A DNA stretch of 35,306 nt from JBGRQB01 sp041725875 (lineage in GTDB: Bacteria; Bacteroidota; Ignavibacteria; Ignavibacteriales; Melioribacteraceae): assembly GCA_041725875.1 (NCBI GenBank), contig JBGRQB010000022.1:1-35306 (forward strand). Direction: 5' to 3'. The position numbers and the translations under genes were made by a program. The notes under the pieces were generated by a model. The model was not told where the DNA came from. It saw only the letters and a program-made list of their open reading frames with translations, and searched no databases. Below, one piece after another: positions 1 through 7,739 of the stretch (within the stretch, counting starts at the first letter, position 1; the number at the start of each line of letters is the position of its first letter).

Positions 1-19
1 ACTAAAAATATGGAATAAA

Positions 20-48
20 AAAACCTCTCGTTTTTCTCAAGAGGTTTT
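20..48 (-). terminator. Rho-independent terminator of the EamA transporter gene
   Basis: A 9-bp stem (AAAACCTCT at 20-28 pairing with AGAGGTTTT at 40-48) has an 11-nt loop. Read on the minus strand it is followed by a run of T. It lies just past the stop of the transporter gene ending at 107. Bases 1-19 hold nothing recognisable. Confidence 0.8.
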
Positions 49-106
49 ATAATTTTATTGTCAACCTTTTTTAGGACTTGGCATTAAGTTATTTTCATCG
101 CTTAGG

Positions 107-1015
107 TTATTTTTTGCTCAGAAAGTTAATCTTTTTTATCTGTACAAAGAAAGCACCTACAACTGCTATAATCATACCGACACCTTCTTGTAAAGAGATA
201 TTCTCATCAAGGAAATACCAGGCAAGAACTCCAATCTGAATTAACATAGTTCCGTTGATGATACTTGATTCCATTGCTGTTAATGTTCTAAGGGTTAAAT
301 TCCACAATGTAAAGGCGAAGGCAGTATTCACAACTGCAAGCCATAATAAATATCCCCAAGTTTGACCACTTATTGTAGGAACACCATCTAATGACACACC
401 TACTATTACTAAGATTATGGCACCAACCCCCATACTTATAAAGGTAATTACTAATGGACTGATATCTTTATTCCTATTTACATCTCTACCTATAACAGCA
501 GCTCCGGCATTAGCTAAAACACCTACGCCCATTACCAATAATCCTAACCCTTGGTTATCTGCAAATGAAATTGGGAAAAAGTAAACAATAATACCAAGTA
601 AAAACAACGAAGTTCCGATCCACTGTAGCTTTGTTGGTTTTTCATTTAATAAAAATATTCCCATTACAGCCACTACGATTGGTGTAAAGTTTAACATAAG
701 GCTTACTGTAACTGAAGGCAAAAGAGATAAACCTAAAAATTGAGCACCCTGTGTAAATGTATAAAACACAAGTCCCAGTAAGATTAGTTTTTTCCATTGT
801 TTTGGTTTTAATTCTTTGATCTCTGTGATATACTTCTTTTTCATTATGAATGGAAAAAAACATAAAAAGGCAATTAAATACCTCAGACCAGCATAAGTTA
901 TTGGAGGAATCTCAAGCAATCCCCATTTAATAATAATAAATGATGTAGACCATAAAAATGTTACTAATAATGCCTGAAGTATTGTAATAATATGTGATGA
1001 TTTCTTTTGTGTCAT
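107..1015 (-). CDS. EamA/DMT-family transporter (drug/metabolite exporter type)
   Basis: This is an inner-membrane protein of about 302 residues with ten hydrophobic segments arranged as two EamA halves. The second half contains the typical E-S-S-I-I-N-G-T stretch near the eighth helix. Family members export metabolites, amino acids or drugs; the substrate cannot be read from sequence. An upstream ATG at 1033 would add six residues. I chose the ATG at 1015 because GGAAAGGAAAAT directly precedes it and because it overlaps the stop of the upstream gene as ATGA, the usual sign of translational coupling. It is therefore co-transcribed with the Ham1-like pyrophosphatase. A terminator follows at 20-48. 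Confidence 0.85.
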   Translation of the reverse strand: MTQKKSSHIITILQALLVTFLWSTSFIIIKWGLLEIPPITYAGLRYLIAFLCFFPFIMKKKYITEIKELKPKQWKKLILLGLVFYTFTQGAQFLGLSLLPSVTVSLMLNFTPIVVAVMGIFLLNEKPTKLQWIGTSLFLLGIIVYFFPISFADNQGLGLLVMGVGVLANAGAAVIGRDVNRNKDISPLVITFISMGVGAIILVIVGVSLDGVPTISGQTWGYLLWLAVVNTAFAFTLWNLTLRTLTAMESSIINGTMLIQIGVLAWYFLDENISLQEGVGMIIAVVGAFFVQIKKINFLSKK

Positions 1016-1602
1016 ATTTTCCTTTCCTTCCATAATTTTATATTCATTATTGCTTTTTTAATTGCCTGATCACGATGATCACCTTTTTCTATTTTTGATG
1101 AACCTGACTTTCCTACCATATAACCATCAGGAGGTAGAAATATTCTCAGATACCCTGTTCCAATTTCACCCACAAGTTGTTCAGATATACTCCCTTTTAA
1201 CTCACCGACAAATGTTTCTTCTTTACCATCAGGATACAAAACAGCAATAGCACTCTGAAACTTTGCTGTCCGTTTTTCAATTGGTACTGATTTTAACTTT
1301 TTCAATAAACCTGATGCTCTATCATCATCAGTTCCCGGAGCCCATCTTACTGTTTTAACTCCCGGAAATCCCTCCAGAGCATCAACAGATAAAATTGAAT
1401 CTTCTCCGATTATGATTGCATTTGGTTTTGTCCCAATGGCTCTGACTTTAAGTAAAGCATTTTCAACTGATGTTAAGCCTGTTTCTTCAACATCTTTAAT
1501 TTCATCTGAATTTACTGGCCTGATATTCATTCCAAGAGGTAAAAAACCCTCTGTAAGCCACTTCAATTTTGTTTTGTTCCAAGTTGCTAATATTATGTCC
1601 AT
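1012..1602 (-). CDS. Divergent Ham1/RdgB-type non-canonical purine NTP pyrophosphatase
   Basis: The protein has 196 residues, the normal size for Ham1/RdgB enzymes, which hydrolyse dITP/XTP to monophosphates and so clean the nucleotide pool. Seen in order: ATWNKTKLKWL (N-terminal substrate motif), VENALLKV (cf. the T-F-x-E-N-A motif), GEDSILSVDALEGFPGV (cf. D-D-S-G-L..DAL.G.PGV), GTGYLRIFLP (cf. G-Y-D-P-I-F) and DHRDQA (cf. S-H-R-x-x-A). The framework is clearly this family, but several near-invariant residues differ, so substrate preference may be altered. GGGAAG lies about 7 nt upstream of the ATG. The stop overlaps the start of the transporter gene as ATGA, giving a two-gene operon. Confidence 0.8.
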   Translation of the reverse strand: MDIILATWNKTKLKWLTEGFLPLGMNIRPVNSDEIKDVEETGLTSVENALLKVRAIGTKPNAIIIGEDSILSVDALEGFPGVKTVRWAPGTDDDRASGLLKKLKSVPIEKRTAKFQSAIAVLYPDGKEETFVGELKGSISEQLVGEIGTGYLRIFLPPDGYMVGKSGSSKIEKGDHRDQAIKKAIMNIKLWKERKI

Positions 1603-1829
1603 ATAATACTTCCCTGATTCTTTATAGTTTGTACAATTTTCTGATTGATGTAATGAGAGTTTAACAGCAAGAGCTGATTTGTTGCAAGAATGAGTGTTTT
1701 TTGAATTGATGAAATGAGGCTATATATACACCAAAGCCTTGAATCGTTTTTCAAATTAGCTTTTAAGAAGCTATTCAAATAACAATTTATAAGATTTAGT
1801 AGTTGTTTATTGGTTTTTGTTGGAAACAT
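1593..1829 (-). CDS. Possible small protein of unknown function (78 aa)
   Basis: From an ATG at 1829 a frame of 78 codons stays open and ends 10 nt inside the Ham1-like gene, with TAA inside ATGGACATAA. AAGAAGG sits 6 nt before the ATG, which is a very good ribosome binding site. The product is rich in Leu, Asn, Ile and Ser, probably helical, with no signal peptide, no membrane segment and no motif I recognise. Its composition also fits chance open frame in AT-rich DNA. The ribosome binding site and the overlap with the next gene are the only real support. Confidence 0.3.
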   Translation of the reverse strand: MFPTKTNKQLLNLINCYLNSFLKANLKNDSRLWCIYSLISSIQKTLILATNQLLLLNSHYINQKIVQTIKNQGSIIWT

Positions 1830-2218
1830 AAAATACCTTCTTGAAAAAATTGACGTAGTACTGCGCGTCAACTTCCCCCCTCTAGTATTTTAGTCTTCTA
1901 GGTGCGATTCCCGTCAAGGAACTTCTACAGCGCTTGGTCGCGGACTCCCAATTATTCTGGAACGGAACCCTAGCTATCCTTCAGTTGATGTTCAAAATTA
2001 TTTATTTTAAGAACTAGTCTAAAGTATAAATTTTACTTCTCTGTTTCAAATGCAAAAAGAAACAATCTTAAAAAATCCTCATTTAACAACTTAAAGTAAA
2101 CGGCATTTAAAATACAAAATTGAAACCACTAAAATTATTCGCCTCAAAACCCAATTTTTGGAACTTATTATTTTTTTTATTATATTTCATTTGTTTCAAA
2201 TTTTGAGGATTGGCTTTT
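1830..2218. other. Intergenic region with a GC-rich island
   Basis: About 390 bases separate the minus-strand operon from padR. From about 1850 to 1985 the composition is much richer in GC than the flanks. It starts with an inverted repeat TTGACG-N10-CGTCAA (1850-1871), followed by CCCCCC and a stretch containing short near-repeats (AGGAACTT, TGGAACGGAACC). No tRNA, transposase or long frame could be recognised in it. From 1990 to 2218 the DNA is AT-rich and presumably carries the padR promoter. Confidence 0.4.
2142..2208 (+). promoter_or_regulatory. Inverted repeat that would pair with the padR ribosome binding site
   Basis: CCTCAAAA at 2142-2149 is the reverse complement of TTTTGAGG at 2201-2208. 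The right arm contains the GAGG Shine-Dalgarno of padR. If both arms are in the transcript, the leader could fold back and mask translation start; if not, the arms could be an operator for the PadR protein. The 51-nt spacing makes either reading weak. Confidence 0.25.
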
Positions 2219-2551
2219 ATGACTAAAACAAAACTTTTAACCAGAGTTGAAGAATTAATTCTTTTGGCTGTCTGGCAATTAGATGAACAGGCATATAGTA
2301 AACAATTACGAGAACATATTTGTAAAATCTCACTTGAGGATTGGTCAATTGGCTCTATCTATATGCCTTTGGAGCGACTTGAAAAACGCGGTTTGCTCAC
2401 TTCATCACTTTCTAAACATACTCCGGAACGAGGCGGCAGACAAAAAAGAATATACAAACTTACAAGAAGCGGAAAAGTTGCTCTAAATCATCTAAGAGAA
2501 ATTCAGACAGCTTTATGGAAAACTATGCCTGAGGATCTTCTTGCAGAATAA
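2219..2551 (+). CDS. PadR-family transcriptional regulator
   Basis: A 110-residue winged-helix protein of the small PadR type. The sequence VEELILLAVWQL, followed by a tyrosine-containing helix, GSIYMPLERLEKRGLL (recognition helix) and the wing motif TPERGGRQKRIYKLT, is diagnostic. The ATG at 2219 is preferred over a TTG at 2210 because GAGG at 2205-2208 is correctly spaced only for the ATG. The gene overlaps the start of the permease by 11 nt. PadR genes paired with FtsX-type permeases carrying a prefix domain are common in this group of phyla, so autoregulation of the two-gene operon is likely (inference). Confidence 0.9.
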   Translation: MTKTKLLTRVEELILLAVWQLDEQAYSKQLREHICKISLEDWSIGSIYMPLERLEKRGLLTSSLSKHTPERGGRQKRIYKLTRSGKVALNHLREIQTALWKTMPEDLLAE

Positions 2552-5138
2552 GGAAGACAATCAAAATAAGGTTCCGCCAAAATTTTTAGAATTTTTACTA
2601 AAACTATTATTACTAAAGCGGTACAGAGAAAACACAATTTTGGATCTGCAGGATTTCTATGAAGAAAAATATTTTTCTGATGGGAAAAAAGTTGCGGTCT
2701 TGTGGTATGTAAAACAAATTATAATACTTATTTCAGGAAGGATTTTTAACATTATATATTTCGGGGGAATTATGTACAAAAATCATTTTAAAATTGTAAT
2801 TAGAAATATTATTAAACATAAAACATTTTCATTTATAAATATTTTTGGCCTCTCATTAGGAATTGCTTGTGCTTTTCTAATTATGTTATGGGTTAATGAT
2901 GAATTAAGTTACGACAAGTTTAATGAGAATTATGAAAATATATATCGTGTAGTTGGTGACTGGGAAAAAAATGAATGGAACGGTTTTGAAGGAACACCAT
3001 TTCCAATTGCAGATGTTACAAAGCAAAATTTTTCAGATGTTAAAAACTCCTGCCGATTGTATAATCAGAACAGAAAAGTTTTTACTGTGAATAATAAATC
3101 CTTTTATGAAGATAAGGGAATTATGGCTGATAAATCATTTTTCGAAATTTTCAGTTTTTCTTTTCTTTATGGAGAAATTAATTCTGCATTTCAAAATAAA
3201 GATGGTATAATAATTAGTGAAAAACTATCACAAAAATATTTTGGAACTTCTGACTCAAGAGGTAAAGAAATATTAATCGAAAATAAAACGTATTTTGTTT
3301 CGGCAGTAATGCAAAATGTTCCTGAACATTCTCATATTCAGTTTGATTACATCAACCCTATGAAGTATAAAAATATTATTTCTGATGGTGGTTCTAGCTG
3401 GGGGGCTTTTAATTACATAACTTTTCTCTATATGAATGATGAGGCTGATATAATAAAAACCGGTAAAGATATTACAGCTTCAGCATTTAATAACGGATCA
3501 GCGCAAGTAAGAGGTGGTGTGAAATTCAGATTGCAGCCTTTATCAGAAATTTATTTGGATGGAAGGAATTATACCAGAAGTTATATAAAATTGGGTGATA
3601 AAAAATACATTTATATTTTTACAACCATTGCTGTATTTGTATTGTTAATTGCCTGTATAAATTTTATGAATTTATCTACAGCAAGAGTTTCTTCAAGGTT
3701 AAAGGAAATTGGACTGCGTAAAACTATCGGCGCAGACAGATTAAATCTGATAAAACAATTTTATGGTGAATCAATTATCACTTCTGTTATTAGTGGAGTT
3801 ATTTCACTAATTATAATAGCTTCAACCATTTCAGAATTTAACTATTTGACTGGAAAAAAGCTCTCTTTCAATTTTCCTAATTTTAATCTTGTGATAACTT
3901 TTTGTATCACTATTCTGCTAACTGGAATTATCTCCGGGACCTACCCTGCATTTTATTTATCAGCTTTTACTCCTGTTAAAATTTTAAAAGGCTTCACAAA
4001 AAGTTCTGGTTCAAAGTTCAGAAAAACATTAGTCATAATTCAATTTTCGATGGCAACAATTTTACTTGTTTGTACTGGAGTTATGTATCAGCAATTTGAT
4101 TATATCCAAAATAAAAAACTTGGAATTAACACTGAAAATCTTCTATATATTCCATTAAAGGAAAATGTTGCTGAGAAATATTCAGTTGTAAAAGATAAAA
4201 TGTTGGAGTCTTCATTAATCTCTAATGTAACCGGTCATTGGAATAATTTCATCAATACAAATTGGAGAAATTCCATTCCTGTAAATATTAACAATGAATT
4301 AAAGAGTGTAGATATAATACAATCTGTTGTAGACTTTGATTTTTTTGAAACACTAAATATTTCATTAGTTGAAGGTAGATTTTTTGATAAAAAAATTCCT
4401 TCTGATTTAAATCAAAAAATTATTGTTAATGAAACATTTCTTCAAAGCACCCAAATTAAAAACCCAATAGGTGAATTGATAAAGATCAGGAATTTATCTT
4501 ACCAAATTATTGGAGTTGTTAAAGATATTAATTATCAGTCCCTAAAATCAGAAATTGGTAATCGTGTTTATTTTGTTGAAAAACTAAATCCATATAATTA
4601 TGGCGGTATAATGATTCTAAAAATTGATGGTAAGCAAACTAAAACCGCTGTGAATTATATAAAAGATATTTGGAATGAATTTAATATAAATTCACCATTC
4701 GAATATAATTTTATAAATCAGGAATATGAATCTCTTTACGAAACTGAATATAAAAGTTCTTCAGTAATTAATTTATTTACACTTTTTACAATGATTGTTT
4801 CTAGTTTAGGTTTATTTGGATTGGCAATGTTTATAGCCGAAAAAAACAAAAAAGAAATTGGAATAAGAAAAATATTAGGTTCAAGCATAAATAAAATTGT
4901 GTTTAAATTGACAAATCAATTTATGATTTGGGTTTTGATTTCTAACCTTTTCGCCTGGCCTGCGGCTTATTATATTTCACAAAAAATACTGGATAGTTAT
5001 GTCTATAAAACCGAAATAAATTTTTTAATTTTTATAGCCGCCGGATTAATTACCCTGTTAACAGCTTTTCTGACTGTCGGCATTCAAGCCTATAAAGCTT
5101 CACAAACAAACCCAATAGAAATTTTAAGAAATGAATAA
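2541..5138 (+). CDS. FtsX/MacB-type ABC transporter permease with N-terminal prefix domain
   Basis: An inner-membrane protein of 865 residues. Residues 1 to about 75 form a permease-prefix domain (PPKFLEFLLKLLLLKRYREN and following). A first membrane helix near 98-117 leads into a periplasmic MacB-PCD-type domain. A three-helix FtsX domain follows near 353-475 (with LRKTIGADR), then a second periplasmic domain, and a second FtsX domain near 740-860 (with IGIRKILGSS), ending in PIEILRNE. No ATPase is encoded beside it, so a partner must be supplied elsewhere. The start is TTG, 6 nt after GAGG, inside the end of padR; no later start keeps the prefix domain. The family exports peptides or lipids or transmits mechanical signals; the substrate is unknown. 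Confidence 0.9.
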   Translation: MQNKEDNQNKVPPKFLEFLLKLLLLKRYRENTILDLQDFYEEKYFSDGKKVAVLWYVKQIIILISGRIFNIIYFGGIMYKNHFKIVIRNIIKHKTFSFINIFGLSLGIACAFLIMLWVNDELSYDKFNENYENIYRVVGDWEKNEWNGFEGTPFPIADVTKQNFSDVKNSCRLYNQNRKVFTVNNKSFYEDKGIMADKSFFEIFSFSFLYGEINSAFQNKDGIIISEKLSQKYFGTSDSRGKEILIENKTYFVSAVMQNVPEHSHIQFDYINPMKYKNIISDGGSSWGAFNYITFLYMNDEADIIKTGKDITASAFNNGSAQVRGGVKFRLQPLSEIYLDGRNYTRSYIKLGDKKYIYIFTTIAVFVLLIACINFMNLSTARVSSRLKEIGLRKTIGADRLNLIKQFYGESIITSVISGVISLIIIASTISEFNYLTGKKLSFNFPNFNLVITFCITILLTGIISGTYPAFYLSAFTPVKILKGFTKSSGSKFRKTLVIIQFSMATILLVCTGVMYQQFDYIQNKKLGINTENLLYIPLKENVAEKYSVVKDKMLESSLISNVTGHWNNFINTNWRNSIPVNINNELKSVDIIQSVVDFDFFETLNISLVEGRFFDKKIPSDLNQKIIVNETFLQSTQIKNPIGELIKIRNLSYQIIGVVKDINYQSLKSEIGNRVYFVEKLNPYNYGGIMILKIDGKQTKTAVNYIKDIWNEFNINSPFEYNFINQEYESLYETEYKSSSVINLFTLFTMIVSSLGLFGLAMFIAEKNKKEIGIRKILGSSINKIVFKLTNQFMIWVLISNLFAWPAAYYISQKILDSYVYKTEINFLIFIAAGLITLLTAFLTVGIQAYKASQTNPIEILRNE

Positions 5139-5141
5139 ATT

Positions 5142-5170
5142 ATAAAACCCTGATCTACTCAGGGTTTTAT
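5142..5170. terminator. Bidirectional terminator between permease and peptidase genes
   Basis: A perfect 12-bp stem (ATAAAACCCTGA at 5142-5153, TCAGGGTTTTAT at 5159-5170) closes a 5-nt loop, with A/T tracts on both sides. It separates two convergent genes. Confidence 0.85.
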
Positions 5171-5177
5171 TTAATTT

Positions 5178-5924
5178 TTACATTTTGACTACTCCGCTTG
5201 CAACACAAACGTAGTAGATTGCTATTTCTAATTCATCATAAGCTATCCTGAAAAATCCATTCTCACCCCAGTCAGAACCGTAAGAATTTTTTACAATCCA
5301 ATAACCACCATTTTTAATTTCCGGGTCATCTTTCCAGCCAACTAATACAACAATGTGTCCCCCACCTATGGCTGAACCATCGTGAACATAAACTCCTCCT
5401 GTATAAGCATCGTATTTCGGAGCATAAGTCATATGAGTTGAAACAGGTCCTATAGTTTCAATTAAAACTTTTATAGAATCAATTCGTTTTTGAGCGGATA
5501 ATCGAGTCAGATTAATCAATTCTGCATTTTTAACTTTCTAATCAACTTGTGAATTATTCTTATAATTAGCATTTTTATTTCCTTGATAAGGCAGATTTTT
5601 TTCTAACAAAATCCCAGTATTTTTTACAAACTTTATTGTACCAATTGGACCGTGCTCTGGACTCAAATTAATTAAATATTGCTCTGAAAGATCAGTATCT
5701 ATATTTAATTCTTTTTTAATCATTGCTTCAATAACCCCGGCAGTTGCAAATGACCAGCAAGTTCCGAAAGCCCCTTGATTTTTGGCAGGAGTTATTATTC
5801 CTTTTTCTCTCCAGTCAAAACTAGTTTCTGTTGGTGGAAGTAAAATTTCTTCACTTTCTGATTTACAATTAACTAACATCATTGAAATTAATACAAACAA
5901 AATAATAATTTTAACCTTTACCAT
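5178..5924 (-). pseudogene. Papain-like (C1) peptidase lipoprotein interrupted by an in-frame TAG
   Basis: One reading frame of 248 codons encodes a complete small C1A-type cysteine peptidase, but codon 129 (5538-5540) is TAG. The N-terminus is a lipoprotein signal ending in LVNC (Cys20). The mature part has the oxyanion Gln50 and nucleophile Cys56 in NQGAFGTCWSFA before the stop. After the stop come His190 in GGGHIVVLVGW and Asn213 in KNSYGSDWG. No frameshift is involved, so a single base change would restore the gene. GAGGG before the ATG is a good ribosome binding site. It may be a recent pseudogene, a sequencing error or a readthrough gene; a 128-residue product alone would lack His and Asn and be inactive. 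The terminator at 5142-5170 follows. Confidence 0.8.
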
Positions 5925-6095
5925 AAAGCCCTCATTTTAATCTGAAATTGGTGAAAAATAATACCTAAGGAGTTTCAAATCGACTGAAATCATTATTTTG
6001 GACTAAATCTTTTATTCAACTAAAGTAATAGAGGATTTCATAATCGAAAAACGAAAACTTTGGAAATGTACTAGATAAGAATTTTTAAAATAAGA

Positions 6096-6119
6096 AAGGC
6101 CTTTCTTTCGAAAGGCCTT
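6096..6119 (-). terminator. Terminator of the tRNA-Thr gene
   Basis: A 10-bp stem (AAGGCCTTTC with GAAAGGCCTT) is closed by a GAAA tetraloop on the minus strand and followed by TCTTATTTT. It begins 8 nt after the tRNA 3' end. Confidence 0.8.
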
Positions 6120-6127
6120 AATCCCGG

Positions 6128-6200
6128 AGCTGGCGAACGGACTTGAACCGCCGACCGGCTGATTACAAATCAGCTGCTCTACCAACTGAGCTACGCCAGC
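6128..6200 (-). tRNA. tRNA-Thr (anticodon UGU)
   Basis: The minus strand reads as a full cloverleaf of 73 nt. GCTGGCG pairs with CGCCAGC in the acceptor stem. The D-loop contains AGCTCAGTTGGTAGAGC. The anticodon stem GCTGA/TCAGC closes the loop TTTGTAA with anticodon TGT, and the T-loop contains GGTTCAAGTCC. The discriminator base is U and the CCA end is not encoded. It reads ACA codons and has its own terminator. Confidence 0.95.
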
Positions 6201-6321
6201 TTTTATCATAATTTTGAGATTCCTAATCTACAGGTTTTATCAATATGATTCAAGTAAAAAATATATTTCATCAATACTTTTTTATTTTTTTTAGATTTAT
6301 ATTTGAATCGTAAATTCAGAG

Positions 6322-7101
6322 ATGATTATGACAATTACAAAAAATGAACTAAAAGAGATTGCTTCTCTTCAAAATAAGAAATACAGGAAACTGCAAAAAC
6401 GTTTTATAATTGAAGGAAAACGACTTGTAGAACAGGGTTTGAGCAGCAGGTATTTGTGCGAGCAAATATTGGTTACTCCCGATTTTGAGCAAAATAATCA
6501 CGATTTTATCCGATTGATAAAAATCAGCGGAAAATCTGTTGAAGTAGTAAAATCATCTGAGTTTAACAAAATATCTGATACAAAAACTCCTCAGGGTATT
6601 GCTGCGGTTATGCAAATTCCTGAAAAGCAGAACATCAATTTTAATGAAGAGTTAATTATTGCTCTTGAAAATGTTTCCGATCCCGGTAATATGGGAGCTG
6701 TTTTGCGTAACTGCGACTGGTTTGGTGTTAAAACAATAATAGTCAGTGAAACTTCTGCAGATGTTTACAATTCAAAAGTTTTACGTTCTTCTATGGGCGC
6801 GGCTTTAACTCTGAATATTGTTACTTCTGAAAATTTTCTGGAAACTCTGAAAGATTTGAAATCAAAGAAATTTTCTATTCTTACTGCTGATATGGATGGC
6901 GAACCTTTATATTCTTATGAACCGCAGGGGAAAAATGTGATTGTATTTTCAAACGAGGCAAACGGCCCCACAGATGAACTTCTGAATCTGTGTACCGAAA
7001 AGATTACCATCCCTAAAAAGGGACGGGTTGAATCTCTGAACGTCGCCTGTGCATCTTCTGTAATTTTATCTGAGCTTACTAAAAGCTCGCATATTGATTA
7101 A
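6322..7101 (+). CDS. TrmH/SpoU-family RNA 2'-O-ribose methyltransferase (RlmB-like)
   Basis: The 259-residue protein has an N-terminal substrate-binding region (KYRKLQKRFIIEGKRLV) and a SPOUT catalytic domain. Motif 1 is ALENVSDPGNMGAVLRNCDW near residue 113. Motif 2 is FSNEANGPTDELL. Motif 3 is RVESLNVACASSVILSEL near 234, which forms the trefoil-knot SAM site. Such enzymes methylate ribose in 23S rRNA or tRNA; the exact nucleotide cannot be read here. The start could be the ATG at 6322 or, two codons later, the ATG at 6328, which is better spaced from AGAG. Its 3' end overlaps the convergent DinB-like gene by 23 nt. Confidence 0.88.
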   Translation: MIMTITKNELKEIASLQNKKYRKLQKRFIIEGKRLVEQGLSSRYLCEQILVTPDFEQNNHDFIRLIKISGKSVEVVKSSEFNKISDTKTPQGIAAVMQIPEKQNINFNEELIIALENVSDPGNMGAVLRNCDWFGVKTIIVSETSADVYNSKVLRSSMGAALTLNIVTSENFLETLKDLKSKKFSILTADMDGEPLYSYEPQGKNVIVFSNEANGPTDELLNLCTEKITIPKKGRVESLNVACASSVILSELTKSSHID

Positions 7102-7534
7102 AATCAACATTTACAGGTGGGATTTCACTATTCTTGAGTAAAAAGTTTATTTGTCCGCGATGATATGCAGAATGGTTCAAAATGTGATTTATAATATCAC
7201 CGGCTGAAATATCAAGTGCAACTCCTTCTTCATTATAATAGCCGCACAATTCCTTAAAATCTTTCTCTTTTGTCTTTTCAATATACTCAACCCACATTGA
7301 TGTGCTGGCCTGATTAAGATGGTTCAATTCCAGAAGCGAATATTTTTCCCACAAATCTATCAGATAGATGCTTTTATTTACCTGTCTGTCAAACCAGTAA
7401 TCCTGCACTGCAATTATATGCGCCATTAAGTCGACACATCTATCCGGAAAGTCTTTAATTTCGGTTAAATATGCAATTATTTGTCGGTTTGCCCAATCAT
7501 TATATTCAAATCCGTGAATAAAACTTTTCTTCAT
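7079..7534 (-). CDS. DinB-family protein
   Basis: A 151-residue four-helix-bundle protein. It opens with a typical DinB start (FEYNDWANRQIIAYL) and has the three expected metal-binding histidines: one in LMAHIIAVQDYW and two in HILNHSAYHRGQI. The family includes thiol-dependent transferases and many uncharacterised metal proteins; no specific reaction can be assigned. AGGAG lies 8 nt before the ATG. It is a single gene, convergent with the methyltransferase to its left. The 205 bases to its right (7535-7739) are AT-rich and contain no gene; they must hold the promoters of this gene and of the YitT gene. Confidence 0.85.
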   Translation of the reverse strand: MKKSFIHGFEYNDWANRQIIAYLTEIKDFPDRCVDLMAHIIAVQDYWFDRQVNKSIYLIDLWEKYSLLELNHLNQASTSMWVEYIEKTKEKDFKELCGYYNEEGVALDISAGDIINHILNHSAYHRGQINFLLKNSEIPPVNVDFNQYASF

Positions 7535-7739
7535 TTTTCCGCTCCTGAAATCTTCAACTTCGCAAACATAAATAAAAGATTTATAAATACGATCATAGTG
7601 TGTTAATTTAACTTTAAAAAGTGAAATTTAATCGAGAATTTTTTTGCGATTTAATATAATTTTGCTTTTGTTTTCAGATAGACTTATTTATAAATGTGCA
7701 TAATTTTGATAGTAAAAAGTTAAAAGAAGGGTTAATAAT

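Noticed and set aside
1871..1985. GC-rich island as a tRNA or integron attC site
   Set aside because: GTGCGATTCCC resembles a T-loop, but no acceptor or anticodon stem can be drawn, and there is no attC core pair.
6012..6209. 65-codon minus-strand frame starting MIKAGVAQLVEQL
   Set aside because: It is the well-known false translation of a tRNA gene; the tRNA-Thr cloverleaf fully explains the sequence.
7651..7664. TATAAT and TAATTTTG before the YitT gene as a promoter
   Set aside because: No matching upstream box at a sensible distance; in such AT-rich DNA the -10-like word alone is not convincing.
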